Source: HGM04593 sp045533955 (GTDB lineage Bacteria; Bacteroidota; Bacteroidia; Bacteroidales; Bacteroidaceae). Taken from it: a stretch of 10,640 nt of DNA. Every line of letters starts with the position of its first letter. Position 1 is the first letter of the stretch. Positions 1 to 5,775 of the stretch are shown piece after piece. Under the pieces are notes generated by a model, which had not been told where the DNA came from, made no database searches, and was given only the letters and a program-made list of their open reading frames with translations. The position numbers and the translations under genes are program-made. The stretch covers positions 1 through 10,640 of the forward strand of contig JAZSIU010000039.1 of NCBI GenBank assembly GCA_045533955.1. The letters are read 5' to 3'.

Positions 1-111
1 ACCGTTACTGACAGAAAAATAAAGAAAACACAATACAAATTAAACGAAAGACCAAGAGAAAAACTGAAATTTTCAACACCAAAGGAGTGCTTTTACAAAT
101 TTATTTCGTAA
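1..111 (+). CDS. IS30-family transposase, C-terminal fragment (cut by window edge)
   Basis: Frame 1 is open from base 1 to a TAA at 109-111 and gives 36 residues. The stretch LNERPREKLKFSTPKECF matches the typical end of IS30-family DDE transposases, where an LNxRPR segment is followed by a (K)xLxFxTPxEVF segment after the catalytic glutamate. The fragment lies beyond the DDE residues, so activity cannot be judged; the rest of the gene lies left of the window. It is truncated by the window and shows no internal stop. The family call rests on this one motif block. The encoded enzyme would cut and join the ends of its insertion sequence. Confidence 0.8.
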   Translation, partial: TVTDRKIKKTQYKLNERPREKLKFSTPKECFYKFIS

Positions 112-138
112 TGTTGCACTTGCTGGTTGACTCTGCGA
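112..138 (+). repeat. Probable right terminal inverted repeat of the IS30-family element
   Basis: Directly after the transposase stop is a stretch beginning TGTTGCACTTGCTGGTTGAC. IS30-family elements usually end within a few tens of bases of the transposase stop, and the right end of IS30 itself also carries a TGTTGC block followed by a TTGA block. The outer boundary near 138 is a guess, because the left end and target duplication are outside the window. Confidence 0.4.
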
Positions 139-205
139 AAGAACATATTCGTCCGCAATACACTCAAAAGTCCATAAAAAAAGATAAAATACAAATAATT
201 TAAAC
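139..205. other. AT-rich spacer between IS end and coaX promoter
   Basis: This non-coding stretch, rich in A and T towards its 3' half, separates the probable IS terminus from the coaX promoter element. I see no hairpin, RNA gene or convincing reading frame. A 30-codon open frame (111-203) crosses the IS end and is not credible. Confidence 0.5.
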
Positions 206-213
206 TATCTTTG
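206..213 (+). promoter_or_regulatory. Bacteroidota-type -7 element (TATCTTTG) upstream of coaX
   Basis: TATCTTTG fits the TAnnTTTG -7 consensus of the primary sigma factor in Bacteroidales. It ends 34 nt before the coaX start codon. I do not see a good TTTG-like -33 element at the expected 19-21 nt distance, so the call rests on the -7 box and its position. The box overlaps a 10-bp palindrome, CTTTGCAAAG (209-218). It would drive the coaX to CNNM gene run. Confidence 0.55.
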
Positions 214-247
214 CAAAGTTTTACAACATTGACCACAATTACCACAA

Positions 248-970
248 TTGAAACTCATAATAGACATTGGGAACAACAGTGTAAAGTATTATCTTTTCAA
301 AGGAGAGAGCATACTTTTGCACAGCAGACGCAGCAGCACCTCTTTTCATTTTGTACGCGAATTAGTTACGCAGTATGGTGTACAGAGCACAATAGTTTCG
401 TCGGTAATTGAGCTTACCGACGAGCAGAGGAGGCAGATACAAAGCTCGTGCAGACGCGTCATTTGGCTTGGGCACGACACCCCGCTACCAATTAAAATAG
501 CCTACGACACACCCCGTACATTGGGTAGCGACAGATTGGCAGCAGCCGTGGGCGCAATGATACAAGCCCCCGGGCGCGACATTCTTGTAATTGACGCAGG
601 CAGCGCAATTACCATCGACTTTTTAGACAAGAGCGGAACATTTCGTGGCGGCAACATATCCCCGGGAATAAAAATGCGCCTCACAGCCCTGCACAAGCTC
701 ACCGACAAGCTACCCCTTGTCGAGAAAGAGGGCGCAACACCGCTTCTCGGGCACGACACCGAGAGCGCCATCCGCAGCGGAGTTATACGCGGCATTTGCC
801 ACGAAATTCAGGGTTATATTACCCAAATGAAGGAATTACACCCCGCTCTTTTAGTTTTTTTAACCGGCGGCGACGAAAAAATATTGACTGATAACATAAA
901 AAGTTGCATCTTTGCAGACAAATTCCTTGTAGCAAAGGGACTGAACAAGATATTAGAGAACATTAGCTGA
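248..970 (+). CDS. coaX: Type III pantothenate kinase
   Basis: Phosphorylates pantothenate using ATP, the first step of coenzyme A synthesis in the cytosol. All family motifs are visible in 240 residues, a normal length: the phosphate-binding DIGNNSVK (6-13), TLGSDR (91-96) with the likely catalytic Asp95, DAGSAIT (116-122), GGNISPG (134-140) and a late TGG (206-208). The usual DxGT of the second block is DAGS here, a mild change. The start is a TTG: the frame has a TGA at 230-232 and no ATG or GTG between that stop and the DIGNN motif, and initiation at 248 puts the motif at residue 6 as in the family. A 9-nt tandem repeat runs into this TTG. The next gene starts 2 nt after the TGA stop, so the two are very probably co-transcribed and translationally coupled. 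Confidence 0.95.
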   Translation: MKLIIDIGNNSVKYYLFKGESILLHSRRSSTSFHFVRELVTQYGVQSTIVSSVIELTDEQRRQIQSSCRRVIWLGHDTPLPIKIAYDTPRTLGSDRLAAAVGAMIQAPGRDILVIDAGSAITIDFLDKSGTFRGGNISPGIKMRLTALHKLTDKLPLVEKEGATPLLGHDTESAIRSGVIRGICHEIQGYITQMKELHPALLVFLTGGDEKILTDNIKSCIFADKFLVAKGLNKILENIS

Positions 971-972
971 TT

Positions 973-2253
973 ATGGCAATTAACAATAAAAGACTACTAT
1001 CAATTCTAACGGCCTTAGTGGTATCGGTGGCGCTTTTTGCCGACAACGGCGTAAACTCGCCCTACTCACGTTTCGGCCTCGGCTCACTGAGCGACCAGAA
1101 TTTGGCCATCAACCGTCAGATGGGCGGCCTCGGCTACGCAATGCGCGATGCAAGGTTCATAAACCTTCTGAACCCCGCATCACTTGCTCAGGCCGATACG
1201 CTTACAATGCTCTTCGAGGCAGGCTTCTCATTACAGAATGTCAATTTCAAAGAGAATGGACAAAAGATCAACGCCCACAATGCCAATTTCGACTACATTG
1301 CAATGAAATTCCGCCTGCGCAAAGGGTTGGGAATGAGTTTCGGCGTGCTCCCCTACTCCAACGTAGGATATTCTTTCAGCAACCGTAACATAAACATAGA
1401 CAGCGAAATAGGCAACAACACATCGAGCACCGATAGTTACAGCGGCAGCGGCGGTATTTACCAGCCTTTCGTTGCAATAGGATGGTCGCCCCTTGCCAAT
1501 CTCTCTATCGGACTAAGTGCCTCGTACATCTACGGCGATATTTCGCACAAGGTAGCATCGACTTTCGACGATGCCTCAATACGCAATCGCGCGCGCTACT
1601 ATAATATAGACGTATCGAGTTATAAACTCGATTTTGGCGCACAATACGACATACTCTTGGGCAAGGGACACGGACTTACGCTGGGTCTTATCTACTCGCT
1701 GGGACACAACCTCGAGGCCGACGCACAAGTAATTGAACAGACCATACAAGGCGGCAGCATACAAGTGAGCGACACAGCACGCATCTCCAACGGCTTCAGC
1801 CTGCCCCATACAATAGGATTCGGCGCAATGTATAATTTAAAAAACAATTGGAAATTCGGCATTGACTACACCTATCAGACGTGGAGCACCTCCGACTTTT
1901 TCGGACAGGACAAAGGCCTCGACCGCAGCAAAATATCATTAGGCGCCGAATATTCGCCGGGCAAAATATCGCGCAACATACTAAAGAGAATGCACTACCG
2001 CGCAGGCGCCTATTATGCCCAACCCTACACCGAGGTCAACGGCAAGAAAGGCTGCGACGAATTTGGAGTAAGCGCCGGCTTCTCAATACCATTGGCCAAC
2101 AAGATAAACGAGCGAATGTCAATGCTCCACATCTCGGGACAGGTAGTACGTATGGAGCCCCGCACCTCGGGAATGATAGCCGAGACCTGCCTCAGAGTAA
2201 ATTTAGGAATAACCTTCAATGAAGGTTGGTTCACAAAAATGAAAGTTAGATAA
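973..2253 (+). CDS. Outer-membrane beta-barrel protein, FadL/OmpP1-like
   Basis: A 426-residue exported protein. Residues 1-23 form a signal peptide (basic NNKR, hydrophobic LLSILTALVVSVALFA, cleavage near A23-D24). The mature N-terminus carries NSPYSRFGLG (28-37), a motif I associate with a Bacteroidota outer-membrane family. It is followed by NPASLA (67-72), which resembles the NPA segment of FadL-type barrels that pass hydrophobic compounds through the outer membrane. The rest alternates polar and aromatic or hydrophobic residues in strand-like blocks (for example 108-135, 166-188, 218-244, 281-303), as expected of a barrel of about 14 strands. It does not end in a terminal aromatic residue, only in a KMKVR tail after EGWF. 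Substrate is unknown; the FadL link is inference from topology and one motif. It lies 2 nt after coaX and 23 nt before the TPR gene. Confidence 0.8.
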   Translation: MAINNKRLLSILTALVVSVALFADNGVNSPYSRFGLGSLSDQNLAINRQMGGLGYAMRDARFINLLNPASLAQADTLTMLFEAGFSLQNVNFKENGQKINAHNANFDYIAMKFRLRKGLGMSFGVLPYSNVGYSFSNRNINIDSEIGNNTSSTDSYSGSGGIYQPFVAIGWSPLANLSIGLSASYIYGDISHKVASTFDDASIRNRARYYNIDVSSYKLDFGAQYDILLGKGHGLTLGLIYSLGHNLEADAQVIEQTIQGGSIQVSDTARISNGFSLPHTIGFGAMYNLKNNWKFGIDYTYQTWSTSDFFGQDKGLDRSKISLGAEYSPGKISRNILKRMHYRAGAYYAQPYTEVNGKKGCDEFGVSAGFSIPLANKINERMSMLHISGQVVRMEPRTSGMIAETCLRVNLGITFNEGWFTKMKVR

Positions 2254-2276
2254 ATAAAATAAAAAGGAAAAAAGAA

Positions 2277-3707
2277 ATGAAAAAGAGTATTTTAGCTATT
2301 GTGTTTGCGATGGCGGCCGCAGGCGCCTCGGCACAGATTAACGGTATCGACAACGACAACCGTTTCGGCGTTGGAGAAGACACCACCAACTGCAAGCAGT
2401 TAATTAGCAACTGCACCGTAAATGTCAAGAACAACAGTTTCGACACAGCTTATCCCTTTTGGAAAGAGCTTTTCACAAAATACCCCGTAGCACGTGTAGA
2501 TACCTACACAAATGGTGTAAAAATCCTCAAAGGCCTCATCGCCAAAGAGCAGGACGAGCAAAAGAAGCTCGACTACATCAACGAGCTTATGGCCCTCTAC
2601 GACCAGCAGATGAAATACAACGACAAGCTGCAAGAGATTACAAAGACCAAGCTCTCGGTTGGTAACACATTAGGCAAGAAAGCCCTCGACTACATCCGTT
2701 TGGTGCCCAACGCCTCACTCGACGAAGCCTATAAGATGCTGCGCGAGTCGGTTGACATTGAGAAAGGCGAGTCGGAGTACCTTGTAACACAGAATCTTAT
2801 GAAGATTTCTGCACAAAAGTACAAAAAAGACCCCGCAGGCCACGGCGAGCAGATTATTCAGGACTATCTTGACGCATCGGTATATATTGTAGACGTACTC
2901 GACAAATACAACGAGCGCATAGATTTCTACAGCAAGCGTTACACCGAGCTTCAGGAGCCCAAAGACAGCATCCGTGCCGACGGATTCGGCAAGATGATTG
3001 ACGCAGCGCGCATCGCACGCAGCAACATCGACGGTTATTTCATCAACAGCGGTGCAGCATCGTGCAACGACCTCGAGGCAATCTACGCTCCCAAAATCGA
3101 GGAGAACAAAGACAACATCGAGTATCTGAACAAGGTAATTTCGCTTATGAGTATGCTCAAATGTACCAATCAGGATGCTTATCTTGCAGCCTCGGAGTAC
3201 GCTCTTGCCATCGAGCCCACCTCAAAGGCTGCAATGGGTTGCGGCTACCGTTACTTTAAGAAAGGCGACATCGACAAGGCAATGGAGCTCTTCGACCAAG
3301 CCATTGAGCTCGAGCAGAGTGCCACAAACAAAGCCGATATGTGCAACAAGGTAGGCGCCATTTATCTGAACCTTAAGAAGTACAGCAAGGCGCGTGAGTA
3401 TGCCCGTAAAGCCATCGCCCTCAACTCAAAGTTCGGCGACCCCTATATTCTCATAGCACAGTGCTATGCATCTTCGCCCAATTGGAACAACGATAACATT
3501 CTCAACGGCTGCACCTACTACGCAGCAGTTGACAAATTGCAGCGTGCAAAAGCAGTTGACCCCACAGTTAAAGAACAGGCCAACAAGCTCATCGCACAAT
3601 ATTCAAACTACTTCCCCGCACAAGACGAGCTCTTTATGCGAGGCTACAGCAAAGGCAAGAGCATTACCATTGGTGGATGGATAAATGAAACAACAACAAT
3701 TCGCTAA
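2277..3707 (+). CDS. Secreted tetratricopeptide-repeat protein
   Basis: A 476-residue protein with a clear signal peptide (MKKSILAIVFAMAAAGASA, cleavage before Q20), so it acts in the periplasm or at the envelope. Helical hairpins run through the whole sequence; the best TPR units are about 299-346 (ending KKGDIDKAMELFDQAIELEQ) and 352-385 (IYLNLKKYSKAREYARKAIAL). TPR domains hold protein partners, so a scaffold or envelope-assembly role is likely, but the partner is unknown. The protein ends in the tail ITIGGWINETTTIR, which I recall from other Bacteroidales proteins in this position. Codon choice points to strong expression: about 3 of 38 isoleucines use ATA, against about 14 of 19 in the next gene. 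A leader AAAAAGGAAAAAAGAA precedes the ATG. The end overlaps lptC by 23 nt, and a terminator-like hairpin starts 15 nt after its stop. Confidence 0.85.
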   Translation: MKKSILAIVFAMAAAGASAQINGIDNDNRFGVGEDTTNCKQLISNCTVNVKNNSFDTAYPFWKELFTKYPVARVDTYTNGVKILKGLIAKEQDEQKKLDYINELMALYDQQMKYNDKLQEITKTKLSVGNTLGKKALDYIRLVPNASLDEAYKMLRESVDIEKGESEYLVTQNLMKISAQKYKKDPAGHGEQIIQDYLDASVYIVDVLDKYNERIDFYSKRYTELQEPKDSIRADGFGKMIDAARIARSNIDGYFINSGAASCNDLEAIYAPKIEENKDNIEYLNKVISLMSMLKCTNQDAYLAASEYALAIEPTSKAAMGCGYRYFKKGDIDKAMELFDQAIELEQSATNKADMCNKVGAIYLNLKKYSKAREYARKAIALNSKFGDPYILIAQCYASSPNWNNDNILNGCTYYAAVDKLQRAKAVDPTVKEQANKLIAQYSNYFPAQDELFMRGYSKGKSITIGGWINETTTIR

Positions 3708-4275
3708 TAAAAGCCACAAATTACACAGTACAGCTATCGTCCTATCGGCGATAGCTGTACTGTGTATCCTTTTTTCGTCGTGTGGCGAAAATAAGACAAA
3801 CGTAATTGTCGATAGTGGAGAAGCCGACTCAATAGCCTTTATGAGCACCTACGGCGTCAGCACCCTCATAAGCGACTCGGGCCGCATAAGCTACAAAGTA
3901 GAGGCCGAAGAGTGGCATATGTACGACAAGCGCAACCCACCCTATTGGGCATTCGAGAAAGGCATCTATCTTGAACAATACGACGACAGTATGCGCGTCG
4001 AGACCACCCTCAGCAGCGACACCGCCTACTACTACGACAAAATAGGCCTGTGGCAGCTACACGGCAACGTCCGCATACACACCATAAAAAACGAAAAGAT
4101 ATTCACCGACAAACTATTCTGGAGCAGCGAGACCGAGCGCATATACTCGGACAGCCACATAAGAATAGAGCAACAAGACCAAATAACCGAAGGAATAGGC
4201 TTTAACGCCAACCAGAATCTAACCGTGTGGGAGATACTGAACACAACAGGCGTTTACCCCATTGAGGAATTTTAA
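3685..4275 (+). CDS. lptC: LPS export ABC transporter periplasmic protein LptC (lipoprotein form)
   Basis: LptC links the inner-membrane LptB2FG extractor to the periplasmic bridge that carries LPS to the outer membrane. This 196-residue protein has a family-like core: SDSGRISYKV (63-72), WAFEKGIYLE (88-97), LHGNV (125-129), the block TDKLFWSSETERIYSD (141-156) and EGIGFNAN (169-176). Residues 14-32 form a hydrophobic segment ending in FSSC, a lipobox with Cys33 as the lipidation site, so it is predicted to be lipid-anchored, unlike the single-helix E. coli protein. Start 3685 is the only plausible ATG before the signal segment. It overlaps the end of the TPR gene by 23 nt in another frame, and the downstream gene begins 4 nt after its stop. 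Its signal-segment codons contain an 18-bp perfect inverted repeat followed by T6. ATA is the main isoleucine codon. Confidence 0.88.
   Translation: MKQQQFANKSHKLHSTAIVLSAIAVLCILFSSCGENKTNVIVDSGEADSIAFMSTYGVSTLISDSGRISYKVEAEEWHMYDKRNPPYWAFEKGIYLEQYDDSMRVETTLSSDTAYYYDKIGLWQLHGNVRIHTIKNEKIFTDKLFWSSETERIYSDSHIRIEQQDQITEGIGFNANQNLTVWEILNTTGVYPIEEF
3722..3775 (+). terminator. Terminator-like hairpin inside lptC (possible attenuator)
   Basis: Left arm 3722-3739 (TACACAGTACAGCTATCG) and right arm 3749-3766 pair perfectly over 18 bp around a 9-nt loop (3740-3748, TCCTATCGG). The stem is followed by TCC and then six T (3770-3775). The stem starts 15 nt after the TPR stop codon, where a terminator of that gene would be expected, yet it encodes about residues 13-28 of LptC. 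The three non-T/T-poor bases between stem and T-run may weaken termination. I infer partial termination or attenuation; the structure itself is seen directly. Confidence 0.6.
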
Positions 4276-4279
4276 AAAT

Positions 4280-5557
4280 ATGATAACCAATATACTACTG
4301 CTGATAATAGTAATACTCTTCTCGGCCCTATTCTCGGGAATGGAAATTGCATTTATCGCCTCCAACAAACTATTGCTGGGCATCGACATAAACAATCGCA
4401 CAATAACCTCGTATGCAATAGACAAATTCTACACCAACAGCAACAATTTTGTATCGAGCCTGCTTGTTGGCAACAATATTGTGCTTGTCATATACGGTAT
4501 TCTTATGGCCAAACTGCTGAACGAGACAGTGCTTTCGGGAATCACCGACAGCACCGGCCTGAGACTATTACTCGAGACACTGATTTCGACAATAATAATA
4601 ATTCTCACCGGCGAATTTGTTCCCAAGGCCATCTTCCGCATCAACCCCAACGGAGCCCTCAAGCGCTTTGCGCTCATAATGTACCCCATATACATACTGC
4701 TGTACCCCCTTGCACGCTTCACAACGTGGGTCTCGTGCCTTTTACTAAAGATTTTCAGAGTGCACATAAACAAAGAGACACGCGACAACACATTCAGTAA
4801 GACCGAGCTTAACAACCTCATTCAGAGCAGTATAGACAATGCCAAGAAAGAAGAGGAAGAGATTGACAATGACGTTAGAATCTTCCAGAATGTGCTCGAT
4901 TTCTCGGACATAAAAGTACGCGACTGCTACGTACCCCGCACCGAGATATACGGCCTCGAGGTAACCTCGTCGCTCGACGAGCTGAAATCAATGTTCATCG
5001 AGTCGGGCCACTCCAAGATAATCGTCTATAAAGACAACATCGACAATATTATAGGCTACATACACTCCTCGGAGCTTTTCCGCAGCAGCGAGCATTGGCA
5101 ACAGCGCATCTGCAAGATGCCCATAGTCCCCGAGACCCTCTCGGCTCAAAAGCTCCTGCGCACCCTTATGCAGCAGAAAAAATCATTGGCCGTCGTAGTC
5201 GATGAATTTGGCGGAACATCAGGCATAATCTCGCTCGAAGACCTTTTGGAAGAGATTATCGGCGAAATTGAGGACGAGCACGACAACACCAACCACACGG
5301 CAAAGGCATTGGGCGGCAACGAATATCTACTCTCGGGCCGCCTCGAAGTAGAGCGCATAAACGAAATGTTCGGCCTCGGCATTCCCGAATCGGACGAATA
5401 TCAGACGCTGGGCGGATACATACTCGCCCACTACCAGCGCTTCCCCCAGCTGAACGAGAGCATCACAATAGGTAACTATCAGATACAGACCATAAAACAG
5501 CGCAGTATGCGCATCGACCTTGTAAAGCTGAAAGTCCTCGAAGAGCAAGAGAGCTAA
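4280..5557 (+). CDS. CNNM/CBS/CorC-type membrane protein (HlyC/CorC family)
   Basis: A 425-residue inner-membrane protein. Residues 1-160 are a CNNM (DUF21) domain: an N-terminal helix (2-19), then SGMEIAF (19-25), further hydrophobic segments near 58-80, 97-112 and 130-158, and the conserved GEFVPKA (111-117). Two CBS domains follow at about 213-270 and 277-335; the second carries VVVDEFGGTSGIISLEDLLEEIIGEI-type sequence at 305-330. A CorC/HlyC C-terminal domain fills about 345-420. The family is linked to Mg2+ or Co2+ efflux or homeostasis, and its Bacteroidota relatives include GldE of gliding motility. No gliding genes are nearby, so I give no symbol. I chose ATG 4280 over TTG 4262, because it lies 4 nt past the lptC stop and gives the usual family N-terminus. 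It is the last gene before the terminator at 5578-5625. Confidence 0.9.
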   Translation: MITNILLLIIVILFSALFSGMEIAFIASNKLLLGIDINNRTITSYAIDKFYTNSNNFVSSLLVGNNIVLVIYGILMAKLLNETVLSGITDSTGLRLLLETLISTIIIILTGEFVPKAIFRINPNGALKRFALIMYPIYILLYPLARFTTWVSCLLLKIFRVHINKETRDNTFSKTELNNLIQSSIDNAKKEEEEIDNDVRIFQNVLDFSDIKVRDCYVPRTEIYGLEVTSSLDELKSMFIESGHSKIIVYKDNIDNIIGYIHSSELFRSSEHWQQRICKMPIVPETLSAQKLLRTLMQQKKSLAVVVDEFGGTSGIISLEDLLEEIIGEIEDEHDNTNHTAKALGGNEYLLSGRLEVERINEMFGLGIPESDEYQTLGGYILAHYQRFPQLNESITIGNYQIQTIKQRSMRIDLVKLKVLEEQES

Positions 5558-5577
5558 ACAAAAGCCCAATCGACGAC

Positions 5578-5625
5578 AAAAAAATAGCAGACACAGCCAC
5601 CAAAAAGCCTGTCTGCTATTTTTTT
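5578..5625 (+). terminator. Intrinsic terminator after the coaX-CNNM gene run
   Basis: Arms 5578-5593 (AAAAAAATAGCAGACA) and 5610-5625 (TGTCTGCTATTTTTTT) are perfectly complementary over 16 bp, with a 16-nt loop. The A-tract before and the T-tract after make it usable on either strand. It begins 20 nt after the stop of the CNNM gene and marks the end of the first operon. Confidence 0.85.
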
Positions 5626-5724
5626 GCAATAAATCGGCCATTTTCACACAAAAAAAAGCGATAAAGAGGCAATAAAGCATTAACTTTTTCACACTAACAT
5701 ACCTAAAAATTAAAAGCATTTTTG

Positions 5725-5732
5725 TATCTTTG
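5725..5732 (+). promoter_or_regulatory. Bacteroidota-type -7 element (TATCTTTG) for the folding-factor gene
   Basis: TATCTTTG is the same octamer as the one before coaX and fits TAnnTTTG. It ends 43 nt before the ATG at 5776, leaving an A-rich leader (AAACTAAAAATTTAAAACAT). No clear -33 TTTG element sits at the expected distance. Placement between a terminator and the gene makes it a convincing separate promoter. Confidence 0.65.
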
Positions 5733-5775
5733 CCGCGCTTGATTAGAAACTAAAAATTTAAAACATAAAAACACT

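Noticed and set aside
111..203. 30-codon open frame starting MLHLLVDSAKEH
   Set aside because: It begins inside the transposase stop/IS end, has no ribosome-binding site at the right distance and no family resemblance; it is a by-product of the terminal repeat.
209..218. Palindrome CTTTGCAAAG overlapping the coaX -7 box as an operator
   Set aside because: Ten bases, half fixed by the TTTG promoter consensus; short palindromes of this kind are expected by chance in AT-rich DNA.
3603..3848. Minus-strand open frame across the lptC hairpin
   Set aside because: It covers the inverted repeat and the signal codons of lptC; no motif or start context supports it.
4262..4279. TTG start at 4262 for the CNNM-family gene
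   Set aside because: It would overlap lptC and add six polar residues before the first membrane helix; ATG 4280 gives the usual family N-terminus.
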